The notes below the pieces were generated by a model that worked only from the letters and a program-made list of their open reading frames with translations, did no database searches and was not told the DNA's origin. Of a stretch of 64,000 nt of DNA, positions 48,032 through 58,333 are shown one piece after another. Every line of letters starts with the position of its first letter. The stretch's first letter is position 1. The translations under genes and the position numbers were made by a program. The stretch comes from Microcaldota archaeon (lineage in GTDB: Archaea > Micrarchaeota > Micrarchaeia > Micrarchaeales > CABMGC01). The stretch spans positions 67,471 through 131,470 of the forward strand of contig JAJYOL010000001.1 in NCBI GenBank assembly GCA_021796225.1, in the 5' to 3' direction.

Positions 48032-49405
48032 TTAAGCAAGACCGGTCAGCACGGCTCCCGCATGCGAAGCAAGAGTTATCAGCGGTTGAGGATACACGCC
48101 AAAAATTATCGTTATGCCGATACACGCAATTATCGCTGCTTTCAGCGGAAGCTTCAGTTTCATGCGGACCGCATTGTCCTTGGCGGTATATGCCGCTATG
48201 ATCGGCCTTGCATAATAATAGATTGATATGATGCTGTTTACTATACCGACAATTGCAAGCCATACCATGCCTCCCCCTATCGCGCTTGTGAACAGCAGAA
48301 GTTTTCCGATAAATCCTGTAGTAAACGGCAAACCCGCCATGGACAGCATAAACAACGTCATGCCAAAAGCCGCAAGTCTGCTTTCCTTGTTAAGTCCTAT
48401 CACGTCGTCTATCTCGACGCGGTCTCTGCTCTCAAGCCATGCGACTATTGCGAATATTCCTATGAATAGAAAAACGTGTGCAAATATCTGAACGAGCGAA
48501 GCGGTCAATCCCGCTGGTGTCGCGACCGCTATCCCTATCATTATATAGCCGGCCTGTGCTATCGACGAATATGCGAGCATGCGTTTCAGTCGCGTTTGCA
48601 TTATTGCGGCAAGGTTTCCATACAGCATCGTTGCGGCTGCGAGAACCGCAATCAGCATGTGAAGCGAATCAAAACGTACGAACACGACGAAAAGAACCTG
48701 CAGCAATGCGGCAAATCCTATCTTCTTGTTTATCCCGCCAAGCATTGCGGTTGCGTATGCCGGCGAACCGTCATAAATATCCGGTATCAGGATGTTGAAT
48801 GGGAATATGCTCGCTTCAACTCCTATCGCGGCTATGAATATCACTGCGGAAAGTGCGAGCAATCCCTTGCCCGCATAAGGCGATATGGCCAGGCTTCCGG
48901 TGCTTCCGTACATGAGCACCGAAGCTATTGCGAGCATTGCAACCGACAGCGATGCTGCTATGAAGAATTTTGTAGAAGCTTCAAGGCTTTTCCTTGACAT
49001 TATCACGACGAATACAGAAGCTATGCCCATCAGTTCAAGGCCTATGAATATGGTTATAATCGAAACCGACGAAGCGACGATGTATGCGCCCATTAGCGAA
49101 AACGACGACATCACTGCAAAATCCCAAAACGCGGTTTTTTGACAGTATGCAATCATGCTTACCAATGCGAGTCCTACCGTTGCAATCAGCATGAAGAACA
49201 GGGAGAAACCGTTTATCGCAACCGTTGACGCTACCGTCTGATTCGTTCCAACGTACAGCATGTATGCTATAACAATCGCCAAAGCCGCAAGCACTGAAAG
49301 ATCGAATGCGAAATGCACCTTGGGGTTTCCGATAAGCCTTGCAAGTATGTTTCCTATTATCAACGTTCCGCACAGCGCCGCAAAAAGGTACAACAATTCA
49401 ATCAT
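48032..49405 (-). CDS. nuoN: NADH dehydrogenase-like subunit N
   Basis: Start re-assigned to MIELLYLF; polytopic antiporter-like; MLGGINKKIGFAALLQVL, LKRMLAYSSIAQAGYIMIG, MAGLPFTTGFIGKLLLF. Confidence 0.85.
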   Translation of the reverse strand: MIELLYLFAALCGTLIIGNILARLIGNPKVHFAFDLSVLAALAIVIAYMLYVGTNQTVASTVAINGFSLFFMLIATVGLALVSMIAYCQKTAFWDFAVMSSFSLMGAYIVASSVSIITIFIGLELMGIASVFVVIMSRKSLEASTKFFIAASLSVAMLAIASVLMYGSTGSLAISPYAGKGLLALSAVIFIAAIGVEASIFPFNILIPDIYDGSPAYATAMLGGINKKIGFAALLQVLFVVFVRFDSLHMLIAVLAAATMLYGNLAAIMQTRLKRMLAYSSIAQAGYIMIGIAVATPAGLTASLVQIFAHVFLFIGIFAIVAWLESRDRVEIDDVIGLNKESRLAAFGMTLFMLSMAGLPFTTGFIGKLLLFTSAIGGGMVWLAIVGIVNSIISIYYYARPIIAAYTAKDNAVRMKLKLPLKAAIIACIGITIIFGVYPQPLITLASHAGAVLTGLA

Positions 49406-51189
49406 AACATCACATACATGTACAGTGCAAGCAGAAGCATTCCCGCGGCGAATGCGAGTACGTACGGATTGATGCTTCCAACAGTTGCCTTCCTCGCATA
49501 CTTTGACAATACCACCGTAACGTGTCCAAACCAATCCACAAGTTCGTTGATGTATGTGTCGAGCAGCATTATCCCGTCTGCTATTTCATACATGAATATC
49601 GTAAAGAGCCGATATCCGAACAGCATGATTCTTCTGTTGTACATTATGAAATCGAGAACCGATCCTTCCGCGATTCTTTTTTTCGCACCCGGTTTGTACA
49701 TCATATATCCCAGAAATGCACCTGCTATTATCAAAACGGTGGAGAGAACCACGTCAAAAATATCCGTCGTCGGAATGGAGCTGCCAAGCAGATATTTTTC
49801 TATCGTGCCGTGCGTCAAATATCCCGGCATGTAGAAGAACAGCGCCGACGCGGCAACCGTGCATATCGCAAGTACCGCAATCGGATACGTTATCTTTCTT
49901 GATTCCGCTTTGTATCTGAGTTCCGTCCCGAAGCTCTGAACGGGCTTCGAAATCATCGTGAACCATCTAAATATGAAAAGGCTCGTCATGAAGCTTATTG
50001 CGGATATGACTGCATATACGAGCAGATTTGCAGAAACGCCAGCATCAATTCCAGCGATGGAAAATCCTCCTGACAACGGAAGGAATCCGGCAAGTGAGAG
50101 TATTCCTATCGCGGTCGAAATGTAGAGCACGCGGTTGTATCTGAGCCCTCCCACCTTTTCAAGATCTTCATTATCTGTGGATCTCATCACCGCGCCTGCG
50201 CTGAAGAAGAGCAATGCCTTGTAGAAGCTCTGTATCACGAAGAAATATATCGCTGCAAATATAGCGCCGCTGCCTACTGCAACTAGCATGAGCGACAATT
50301 CCTGCGCCGTCGAATATGCTATTACGCGTTTAATCTGTTTTTCACGTATCGCATTCAATGTGGTAAGCACTGCGGAAACAAGCCCTACAATCAACATTAT
50401 GTTCAGCGCCTTGCTCGCCGCAAACAACGGGAACAGAACGATCGCGACGAATACCCCTGCTTTTACCATCGTAGTGCTGTGAAGGAATGCTGAAACTGGC
50501 GTAGGGCCTTCCATCGCATCGGGCAGCCATTCCTGGAATGGGAACTGCGCCGATTTAGTAAATACCGCAATGAGCAGGAGCAGCGATCCCAGAAACGCGT
50601 CCGTGCCTCGCTGATATTTGGCAAAATCCAGTATGCTTGCAAAGTTAAACGTTCCAAAGACGTGCCAGAAGACGACTATGGATGCAAGCAGTGCAATGTC
50701 CCCCATGAGCACCATCGTTATCGCGAATCTCGACGCTCTTGCGGCTTTTTCACGGGAATACCAGAATCCTATGAGCAGATAGCTGAAAAGGCTGAGAAAC
50801 TCCCAGGCTATGAACGTGAGTATGAATCCTCCGCTCATGGAGAACGCGGCCATTGCTATTTCAAATGAAAGTATCTCGATGTAAAATCTTCGCTGTTCGC
50901 TTCTTATCTCCATGAATCCCGCTGAGTATATCATTATCAGCGTGCCTACGAAAAGAACTACGAAAAGAAGAAGCGTGTTGAACTGCGCCATCGTTACCGT
51001 GATGCTTACGGCAAGCGTGCCTACAGTAAACCATGTCAGCGTCGTGCTTCCGTGGCTCAAAAACGGCATCGTAAGGAGGCTCGCCAGGCTTCCGATTACC
51101 GCCACGTACCTTCCTTTCATCCCGAGATTGCCAAGTGCAACTAGCACGAGCGCAACGATCATCGGGATTAATGCAAATAACGCTAGCAA
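49402..51189 (-). CDS. nuoL: NADH dehydrogenase-like subunit L
   Basis: SAQFPFQEWLPDAMEGPTPVSAFLHSTTMVKAGVFV, IKRVIAYSTAQELSLM. Confidence 0.92.
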   Translation of the reverse strand: MLALFALIPMIVALVLVALGNLGMKGRYVAVIGSLASLLTMPFLSHGSTTLTWFTVGTLAVSITVTMAQFNTLLLFVVLFVGTLIMIYSAGFMEIRSEQRRFYIEILSFEIAMAAFSMSGGFILTFIAWEFLSLFSYLLIGFWYSREKAARASRFAITMVLMGDIALLASIVVFWHVFGTFNFASILDFAKYQRGTDAFLGSLLLLIAVFTKSAQFPFQEWLPDAMEGPTPVSAFLHSTTMVKAGVFVAIVLFPLFAASKALNIMLIVGLVSAVLTTLNAIREKQIKRVIAYSTAQELSLMLVAVGSGAIFAAIYFFVIQSFYKALLFFSAGAVMRSTDNEDLEKVGGLRYNRVLYISTAIGILSLAGFLPLSGGFSIAGIDAGVSANLLVYAVISAISFMTSLFIFRWFTMISKPVQSFGTELRYKAESRKITYPIAVLAICTVAASALFFYMPGYLTHGTIEKYLLGSSIPTTDIFDVVLSTVLIIAGAFLGYMMYKPGAKKRIAEGSVLDFIMYNRRIMLFGYRLFTIFMYEIADGIMLLDTYINELVDWFGHVTVVLSKYARKATVGSINPYVLAFAAGMLLLALYMYVML

Positions 51190-51190
51190 T

Positions 51191-51499
51191 CTACCACTTC
51201 ATTCTGGTAAGCTTCGAAACGTCGAAGTTTATTCCTTCGGATTTCATGTAAACGTAAAGTACGATCATTACCATTATCTCCGCAGCAGCAACGGCCCATA
51301 TCGCGATGAGCATTATGAACGCCTGCGGATTCGCCGTTTTAGACGCGTCGAAGAACGATATCAAAAGAACGGTACTCGCTGCGAATATCGATTCGATACC
51401 GAGCATCATGGCTATGAAATGCCTGTTCGATGTCATTCCTGCCATGGCTATTCCGACAAGCGCAAATGCCAATCCGGTAAGGTAATACAATTCAAGCAT
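51191..51499 (-). CDS. nuoK: NADH dehydrogenase-like subunit K
   Basis: HFIAMMLGIESIFAASTVLLISF...WAVAAAEIMVMIVLYVYM. Confidence 0.88.
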   Translation of the reverse strand: MLELYYLTGLAFALVGIAMAGMTSNRHFIAMMLGIESIFAASTVLLISFFDASKTANPQAFIMLIAIWAVAAAEIMVMIVLYVYMKSEGINFDVSKLTRMKW

Positions 51500-51972
51500 C
51501 AGAATACCAATTTTACGAATTTCTTAAGCACGACTATGCTTCCTATAAGCGCGCCGAACAGGAGAATGACCACCATGTATATCATTGGATAATACCGCAT
51601 GGCACTTCCAAGATACGCATTCATCTGCGTTCCGGCCAATGTTCCTCCTGTGTTGCCTGCAAGAAATATGAGCCCTATCGAGATTATGGTGGCTATCGGG
51701 AAGAAAAGCTTCGGATTGAATTCCGCGGAGCCGCGCTTTTCCATGGCTACCGTAACCATAAGATACGAAGAGAATCCGCCTACGAATATGAACAGTTGAA
51801 GCATCGCTATGAGCGTCTGTCCGAGTAGGATGAATACCACCGCGCTTCCTGCAAAGACGAGCGTGAGGTAAAGCACGGAGTGCATCATGTTCCTCTTGAA
51901 GAAAATCGCCGCTGCGGAAGCTACCATAACCAATGCGACGGCACAGAACAGGATCAAATCTACGTAGGGCAT
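51499..51972 (-). CDS. nuoJ: NADH dehydrogenase-like subunit J
   Basis: KRNMMHSVLYLTLVFAGSAVVFILLGQTLIAMLQLFIFVGG. Confidence 0.86.
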   Translation of the reverse strand: MPYVDLILFCAVALVMVASAAAIFFKRNMMHSVLYLTLVFAGSAVVFILLGQTLIAMLQLFIFVGGFSSYLMVTVAMEKRGSAEFNPKLFFPIATIISIGLIFLAGNTGGTLAGTQMNAYLGSAMRYYPMIYMVVILLFGALIGSIVVLKKFVKLVF

Positions 51973-51977
51973 TTCAA

Positions 51978-52337
51978 TTACTCCAATTCTTCCGGCCTCT
52001 TGAGAAGCTCGCGCTTGTCATAGGCTTCGTATGAATAATCTTTGGACAGCGTAAGGCATTTTGGCGGACAGACCTCTTCGCAAAGGCCGCAGAACAGGCA
52101 CCTCTCGAGTCCTATCTGAGGCATTTTCTTCTTGCCCTTTTCCGTAACCACGTCTACCATTGTTATTGTCTTGTTCGGGCATATCCTTTCGCACGCGGAG
52201 CAGCTTATGCACGTATTCATGTCGAGTCTCAGTTTGCCTCTGTAGCTGTCCGGAAGGGATTCCCGATGCTCCGGATATTCCACCGTTGTCCTTTTTTCAC
52301 CGGCGGATTTTATCGATTTGAGCAGGGATTCTATCAT
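51978..52337 (-). CDS. nuoI: NADH dehydrogenase-like subunit I (2x[4Fe-4S] ferredoxin)
   Basis: CISCSACERICP and CLFCGLCEEVCPP; start re-assigned to MIESLLKS. Confidence 0.9.
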   Translation of the reverse strand: MIESLLKSIKSAGEKRTTVEYPEHRESLPDSYRGKLRLDMNTCISCSACERICPNKTITMVDVVTEKGKKKMPQIGLERCLFCGLCEEVCPPKCLTLSKDYSYEAYDKRELLKRPEELE

Positions 52338-52339
52338 TT

Positions 52340-53353
52340 TTACGCCACGAATATAATATAAGTCAATATAAGATTTATTAAGGACAACGGGAGCAACCAC
52401 ATCCATCCGAGCCTCAGCATGCGGTCTATTCTCATTCTCACTGTAGTTGCCCTGATTATTATCGTGAACAACGCAACCAGCGTGGCCTTGAATATGAGCC
52501 ACACGGGTCCGGGAAGCACCGGCCCGCTCCATCCCCCGAGAAATATTATCGCTACGAGAAGGCTTCCCAGAAACATGCGCGTATAGTCTATGAATAGTAC
52601 GAGTGCGTAATATGGAGAGCTGAAATCCGTGAGCCATCCCGAAATGAGTTCCGAATCGGCTTCGCGTATGTCGAACGGTGGCCTTTCAAATTCCGCAAGC
52701 ATCGCTATGAAGAAAATAACGAAGCCGATGGGCATGAGCAGTGCGAAGTATCCCCTGCTCGCCTGCGTGAGTACGACCTGCTGTATGTTGAAGCTGCCGG
52801 AGAGCATTGCAGCGGCCGCGACCACGAGGACCATCGGAAGCTCGTAGCTCAGCAGCATGAGCACGGATCTCTGCGCGCTTATGTGCCCGAATTTGTTGCC
52901 GCTTGATACTCCTCCTACAAAGACCGCAAGTGGCATGAACGATATAAATACGAAAACGATGAGAAGCCCGGTTCCGAAATTCGCCACCTGCAGCGAATGC
53001 GCAAACGGGAGAATGAGAACTAGGAACGTGCTCGCCGAGAGAATGAATATCACGGAAAGCTGCATCAGTCTGAGATTTGCATTCGACGGCACGATGTTTT
53101 CCTTCGAAAGAAGCTTTATCAGATCCGCAAGGTTTTGCAGTATTCCATATTTGCCTACGTATGTAGGGCCGTGCCTGTGTTGAATCTTCGCAATTATCTT
53201 CCTTTCAGCCCATCCGAACATGTATGAAAAAATCGCTATGACTATCATTACGCCTATGGCGTAAATGAGCACCGCTATTGCTGAAAGAAGCAGGTTTCCC
53301 GAATTAAGCCACGCCTGCCACAGGCCTATTATATTGTAACTACTTGTCAACAC
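52340..53353 (-). CDS. nuoH: NADH dehydrogenase-like subunit H
   Basis: AERKIIAKIQHRHGPTYVGKYGILQNLADLIKLLSKE; FERPPFDIREADSELISGWLTDFSS. Confidence 0.95.
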   Translation of the reverse strand: MLTSSYNIIGLWQAWLNSGNLLLSAIAVLIYAIGVMIVIAIFSYMFGWAERKIIAKIQHRHGPTYVGKYGILQNLADLIKLLSKENIVPSNANLRLMQLSVIFILSASTFLVLILPFAHSLQVANFGTGLLIVFVFISFMPLAVFVGGVSSGNKFGHISAQRSVLMLLSYELPMVLVVAAAAMLSGSFNIQQVVLTQASRGYFALLMPIGFVIFFIAMLAEFERPPFDIREADSELISGWLTDFSSPYYALVLFIDYTRMFLGSLLVAIIFLGGWSGPVLPGPVWLIFKATLVALFTIIIRATTVRMRIDRMLRLGWMWLLPLSLINLILTYIIFVA

Positions 53354-54509
53354 AACCCATCACCATGTCAAGAGAGCCGAGTATTGCGAAGAGGTCTGCA
53401 GTCTTGCATCCCCTTGCAACGTATTCCAATGCGGACAGATTTACGAAATTCGGGGATCTTATCGAAAGCCTGTAAGGAGATTGCGGATCCGCAATCATGT
53501 ACATCATCAGTTCTCCTCTCGGTACTTCTCTTCTTACCATAACTTCCCTATTCTTCGCTGCCGGAAGTATCAATTTCACCGGCATGCCTATCGCATCTCC
53601 TTCCGGGATCATGCGCAGCGCATTTTTTATGAGTCTGAGACTCTCCTTGATTTCAAGCATGCGCACCTTGTATCTTGCGAAGTTGTCCCCTTTATGTTCC
53701 GTCTGCATTTCAAAATTCAGTCTGTCGTATACGTAATACGGATTATTCTTTCTAACGTCATACTGCACTCCCGAAGCGCGGAGAACGGGCCCGGTAACCC
53801 CTAACTCTACGGCATCGTCCCTATTCAGTATTCCTACGCCTTTCATTCTTTCCATGAATACAGGATTGCTTTCCAGATAATGCTCGTATTCGCGGATTCT
53901 TTTTTCTTCCCTGTTTATGAAAGCAATGCAATTCTCTTCAAAATCCTTCGGTAAATCGAGATTCACTCCTCCGAGCCTCATGTTCACGTAAAACATGCGC
54001 TCTCCCGTAGCCTGTTCGAGAAGTCTGAGCACCATGTCCCTGTCTTCAAAGGTCCACATGAACATCGTGAACATTTGCCCTATGTCATTGCACATAGTGC
54101 CGAGGAAGAGAAGGTGGCTTGCTACTCTCTGCAATTCCAATTCTATTACGCGCACGTACTGCGCACGCTCCTTCACATCGACTCCCAATGCCGCTTCGAC
54201 GGCGGAAACGTATGTTTCATCATATGCCAAAGGAGAAACGTAATCCAACTTTTCCATGTAAGGGTGTGATTGAAGATATTTTCTCGTTTCCACAAGTTTT
54301 TCCACCCCGCGGTGAAGCATTCCGATATGCGCTTCCACATTTTCGACGGTATCGCCTTCAATGTCCGCAACGAGGCGCAATACTCCGTGTGTGCTGGGGT
54401 GTACGGGGCCTATGTTTATTCTCGTTACCATTATTACCATCACTTTTCCGTTTCGTATTCCGAATTCCATGCAAAGCTCTTTCTCAATGGGAATGAGGTT
54501 CCATCCCAT
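53340..54509 (-). CDS. nuoD: NADH dehydrogenase-like subunit D (49 kDa)
   Basis: INIGPVHPSTHGVLRLVADIEGD...HIGMLHRGVEKL...VPRGELMMYMIADPQSPYRLSIRSPNFVNL. Confidence 0.94.
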   Translation of the reverse strand: MGWNLIPIEKELCMEFGIRNGKVMVIMVTRINIGPVHPSTHGVLRLVADIEGDTVENVEAHIGMLHRGVEKLVETRKYLQSHPYMEKLDYVSPLAYDETYVSAVEAALGVDVKERAQYVRVIELELQRVASHLLFLGTMCNDIGQMFTMFMWTFEDRDMVLRLLEQATGERMFYVNMRLGGVNLDLPKDFEENCIAFINREEKRIREYEHYLESNPVFMERMKGVGILNRDDAVELGVTGPVLRASGVQYDVRKNNPYYVYDRLNFEMQTEHKGDNFARYKVRMLEIKESLRLIKNALRMIPEGDAIGMPVKLILPAAKNREVMVRREVPRGELMMYMIADPQSPYRLSIRSPNFVNLSALEYVARGCKTADLFAILGSLDMVMGCVDK

Positions 54510-54817
54510 TTTTCGAGAAGCAGCTTCTTTATGCGTCTGCCCTTTATGCTAACGCCGAACATTTCGTAAAGTTCCCTTTCATACCAGTCCGCAGCCTTGA
54601 ATATCTCCATGACTGACGGCACCCACACATCATCCGGGTTCAAATCCACGGAAATTACCTGATCGTCGTTCTTTTCAATATCCCTTACGAAATACAGCAC
54701 TTCGAAATTCTTTACGTAATCCACTGCCGTTATCTTGACAAGATACGTGTATCCGTCCTTTTTCATCTGCTCCAGTTTTTCCAGGAGCTTTTCCCGTTCA
54801 ATCTTCAATCTTTCCAC
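54440..54817 (-). CDS. nuoC: NADH dehydrogenase-like subunit C
   Basis: VWVPSVMEIFKAADWYERELYEMFGVSIKGRR. Confidence 0.92.
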   Translation of the reverse strand: MERLKIEREKLLEKLEQMKKDGYTYLVKITAVDYVKNFEVLYFVRDIEKNDDQVISVDLNPDDVWVPSVMEIFKAADWYERELYEMFGVSIKGRRIKKLLLEKWDGTSFPLRKSFAWNSEYETEK

Positions 54818-55373
54818 CCATCTTGTCCTGAAGTTTCATAAGTGCCTGAAACAGGTTCTCCGGTCTAGGAGGACATCCGGCAACGTATACGTCGACAGGA
54901 AGCACCTGATCTATGCCTTTTATTATGTTGTAGCTTTCCCACCACGGTCCGCCGCACGTTGCACATTCTCCAAAAGCGATTACATGCTTGGGCTCCGACA
55001 TCTGTTCGTACAATCTTTTTATTTCAGGAACCATTGCCTTGGTGACCCAACCTGCAATTATCATGACGTCGCACTGTCTCGGGCTTGGCCTGAAGAGAAG
55101 GTAACCCTTTCTTTCCGCATCTATTCTCGCAGCGCCGAAGTCCATAAGCTCCATTGCACAGCACGCCAGTCCGAATTGCATCGGCCAAAGCGAATTCTGT
55201 CTCGCCCATTTTATCACGCCTTCCGTAGGTCCCGCCGATTTTATCAAGTCGGAAAGCTTTCCGAACATGACGTTGGGCTTGATGCTGTATTTTTTTAGCG
55301 ATTCCGCAGTGAGCCTCTCCATCTCCTTTCGAGCATTCATGAATTCCGCACTGCTCTTGTCTATCTCATCCAT
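54798..55373 (-). CDS. nuoB: NADH dehydrogenase-like subunit B
   Basis: FGLACCAMELM, RPSPRQCDVMIIAGWVT, GECATCGGPW, VAGCPPRPENL. Confidence 0.95.
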   Translation of the reverse strand: MDEIDKSSAEFMNARKEMERLTAESLKKYSIKPNVMFGKLSDLIKSAGPTEGVIKWARQNSLWPMQFGLACCAMELMDFGAARIDAERKGYLLFRPSPRQCDVMIIAGWVTKAMVPEIKRLYEQMSEPKHVIAFGECATCGGPWWESYNIIKGIDQVLPVDVYVAGCPPRPENLFQALMKLQDKMGGKIED

Positions 55374-55738
55374 TAGTAGTACCTCTCATATTTGACTGTC
55401 AGCAGTGCGAGGAACTCCAGCACTATGCCCGCACCGAATAGGATCAGCATCGCCGTGCCGTACGCGCCGCCAAGCGCCTTCGCGTTTATGGCCCACACCA
55501 ATGCCACTACGGTAATGATTTCAAACAGGATAAAGAGCGGAAAATAATAAAGATACTCGTTCATGGTGCTTGTCCTGCTTCCCCTGCTCCCTTCACCGCT
55601 CTCGTAATTGTTGTTTTTTACCTGATTTGGCACGCTTCTTCTCCTTGCCAATATGGAAAAAGCCAGCATTGACAGAGGCTCAAAGAGCGATAGGATTACG
55701 AATACAGCAACCACTATATACGCTTGCGGCATGAACAA
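55373..55738 (-). CDS. nuoA: NADH dehydrogenase-like subunit A
   Basis: YESGEGSRGSRTSTMNEYLYYFPLFILFEIITVVALVWAI. Confidence 0.85.
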   Translation of the reverse strand: MFMPQAYIVVAVFVILSLFEPLSMLAFSILARRRSVPNQVKNNNYESGEGSRGSRTSTMNEYLYYFPLFILFEIITVVALVWAINAKALGGAYGTAMLILFGAGIVLEFLALLTVKYERYY

Positions 55739-55854
55739 CTATTGGATACATAATTTAATATTGATTTGTAGACATAGAGTTTCGTGTTCTTCATACGGAA
55801 TGCATCCTGCCATTTAGAAAGTTTTATTAGCTGGAGCAGACCTATTCTACAGCA

Positions 55855-55929
55855 GGGCTCGTAACTCAGCTTGGCTAGAGTGGAAGGCTTTTAACCTTTA
55901 AGTCGTGGGTTCAAATCCCACCGGGCCCG
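55855..55929 (+). tRNA. tRNA-Lys(TTT)
   Basis: GGGCTCG TA ACTCAGCTTGGCTAGAGT G GAAGG CTTTTAA CCTTT AAGTC GTGGGTTCAAATCCCAC CGGGCCC G. Confidence 0.93.
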
Positions 55930-56018
55930 TTTACAGAATATCCCCGCAGCGATTCCTTCTCCCGTGATATTATATACTTTTCTCGGGCTATTAACTAACG
56001 GCATTTACCGTGATTTGC

Positions 56019-57482
56019 ATGGCAGACGATTCAAAGATGGACAAGCTCAATCGCTTGATAAAAGAAGGGGTAACTCCCTATCCTTATTCATACAAGACTA
56101 CGCACAAGTCCTCTCACATAACTTCTCATTATTCCGAACTTGAAGGCAAGCAGGTAAGCGTTGCAGGGAGGGTAATGGCCCGAAGAGGAATGGGCAAGTT
56201 GTCATTCCTTGATGTTTTCGACAGTGCCGGCAGGATACAGGTGTTGGTGCGCGCAGATTCCGCAGACGAATCGTCCATGAAGCTTCTCGAATTTCTCGAT
56301 ACCGGTGACATAATAGGAGCCGAAGGTACGGTTGTCAAGACAAAGAAGGGAGAAATCACCGTCGAGGCAAAGCGGATTACCATGCTTGCAAAGTCGCTGC
56401 GCACACTTCCTGAAAAGTTTCACGGCCTTACCGATACCGAATTGAGGTACAGGAAAAGATATCTCGACCTTATGGTAAATCAGAACGTCAGAAATTTTCT
56501 GTCAACACGCGCTGCAATATTGAAATATTTCAGGGACTTTCTCGATTCCGAAGGATACACGGAATTCGAAACTCCCGTCCTGCAGCCGACATACGGTGGA
56601 GCAAATGCAAAGCCGTTTACCACCGAGTATGCGGCGCTCAATACGAAAGTCTATTTGAGAATATCGGACGAGCTCTATCTGAAAAGGCTCATAATAGGCG
56701 GGTTTGACAAGGTATATGAGGTATCGAAGGATTTCAGGAATGAAGACATAGATTCGACACACAATCCCGAGTTCACGCAGATAGAATTCTACGAAGCGTA
56801 CAAGGATTACGAAGACTTCATGAAACTCACCGAACGCATGGTAAGCGGATTGGTAAAGAAGCTCTTCGGAAGCTACAAAATAACGTATCAGGGCAGGGAG
56901 GTTGATTTTACCCCTCCATTCAAAAGAGTCTACTGGGTAGACGAGCTGAAAAAGAAAACGGGCATAGACATAACCGAAATGACCGATGCGGAAGCCGCTT
57001 TAATCGCGAAAAAAGAAGGGCTTGAAACCGATATCAAAAACGCATATCACGTTTCCGATAGCCTCTTTGACAAATACGTCAAACCCGATCTCTGGAACCC
57101 TGCATTCGTGGTAGATTTTCCTGCTTATATGTGTCCGCTCACGAAGGACAAGCGCGGCAACCCGAAGCTCAGCGAAAGATTCGAGTTTTTCATCGCAGGG
57201 AAGGAAGTCGGGAATTGCTATTCCGAACTTACCGATCCTATAGAGCAGCGGAAAAAATTCGAAGCGCAGGATTCCGCAAGGAAGAAGGGCGATTACGAAA
57301 TGCCTCCTTCGGACACGGACTTTCTCGAAGCCATAGAATACGGGATGCCCCCTACCGCGGGCATGGGCATATCGATAGATAGGCCGGCAATGATACTTAC
57401 CGATACGGCTTCAATAAAGGAAGTCATCGCTTTTCCTGCAGTGAAGCCGGAAAAGCCTGAAAAGAAAGAAAAAGAGAAATGA
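56019..57482 (+). CDS. lysS: Lysyl-tRNA synthetase, class II
   Basis: RYRKRYLDLMVNQNVR, FETPVLQPTYGGANAKPF, FRNEDIDSTHNPEFTQIEFYEAY, YGMPPTAGMGISIDR. Confidence 0.95.
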   Translation: MADDSKMDKLNRLIKEGVTPYPYSYKTTHKSSHITSHYSELEGKQVSVAGRVMARRGMGKLSFLDVFDSAGRIQVLVRADSADESSMKLLEFLDTGDIIGAEGTVVKTKKGEITVEAKRITMLAKSLRTLPEKFHGLTDTELRYRKRYLDLMVNQNVRNFLSTRAAILKYFRDFLDSEGYTEFETPVLQPTYGGANAKPFTTEYAALNTKVYLRISDELYLKRLIIGGFDKVYEVSKDFRNEDIDSTHNPEFTQIEFYEAYKDYEDFMKLTERMVSGLVKKLFGSYKITYQGREVDFTPPFKRVYWVDELKKKTGIDITEMTDAEAALIAKKEGLETDIKNAYHVSDSLFDKYVKPDLWNPAFVVDFPAYMCPLTKDKRGNPKLSERFEFFIAGKEVGNCYSELTDPIEQRKKFEAQDSARKKGDYEMPPSDTDFLEAIEYGMPPTAGMGISIDRPAMILTDTASIKEVIAFPAVKPEKPEKKEKEK

Positions 57483-57536
57483 GCCTGCAAAACAAAACAG
57501 CAGGCAAAATAATCCCTAATCAAAACGCGTTTACGT

Positions 57537-58286
57537 TCAGTCGTACTTGAACAATACGCTTACGCTTTCCGTTACGGTACTCGTTCCCGTGTATATTGTA
57601 GGTTCGGAAACACTGCCAAGTGACGAGCCTGCCGTAGAATACAACGGAGTCACCGGATATACATAATATCCAGATACGGATACGTTGACCGGAGATATCT
57701 GAACTCCAGCACCAGCTACGCCGTGCGCCTGGGTTGTCGCATTCTGCATTGCTATCGAAAGTGCCTGTGCGCTCAATTCTGCAATCTGCGAAGCTGAAAG
57801 TTTCGCCTGCACTGAAGAAACGTACGTATTCGGTATCTGAGACAATGCGTCAAGCACGCTTCCCGTATCCGAAACATTCGGAAGCAATATTCTGACGGTT
57901 TCCGTAGCAAGGTATCCCGTAGGCACAGACCCCCACGTTCCATTCACATACGTGTAATTGTATGCTTTCGTAAGCGAGTAAGAAGTCGTAGATATGCTGC
58001 TTAAATTTCCATTGACGTATCCTATCAGCGTTGTATTTATTACGGACATTGTTGCAGACAGGTTATGCGTTGCCTCCGAAGCGTTGACACCGGTACCGTT
58101 TACCTGTATATGCAGCACCTCCTGTGTTGCCGCTGCAGACGCGGATCCCGTGGCGCTTACCAAAATGGTTCTGCCATTGCCCACATGCGATTGAACACCG
58201 CCGTATGTAATGCCATACACCGAAATTACACCTGCCACAATAATCGCAACAATTGCGATTGCGGAGTGCATCATATATGTTTTCAT
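57537..58286 (-). CDS. SIMPL-domain (DUF541) exported protein
   Basis: ILVSATGSASAAATQEVLHIQVNGTGVNASEATHNLSATMSVI... with N-terminal signal. Confidence 0.7.
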   Translation of the reverse strand: MKTYMMHSAIAIVAIIVAGVISVYGITYGGVQSHVGNGRTILVSATGSASAAATQEVLHIQVNGTGVNASEATHNLSATMSVINTTLIGYVNGNLSSISTTSYSLTKAYNYTYVNGTWGSVPTGYLATETVRILLPNVSDTGSVLDALSQIPNTYVSSVQAKLSASQIAELSAQALSIAMQNATTQAHGVAGAGVQISPVNVSVSGYYVYPVTPLYSTAGSSLGSVSEPTIYTGTSTVTESVSVLFKYD

Positions 58287-58333
58287 GATATCACAATATT
58301 ACTCCAATACTCCTCTTCTTAAATATACATACG

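Noticed and set aside
48476-49834. Plus-strand ORFs of 106-173 aa inside nuoN/nuoL
   Set aside because: Antisense to well-supported complex I subunits; no family motifs.
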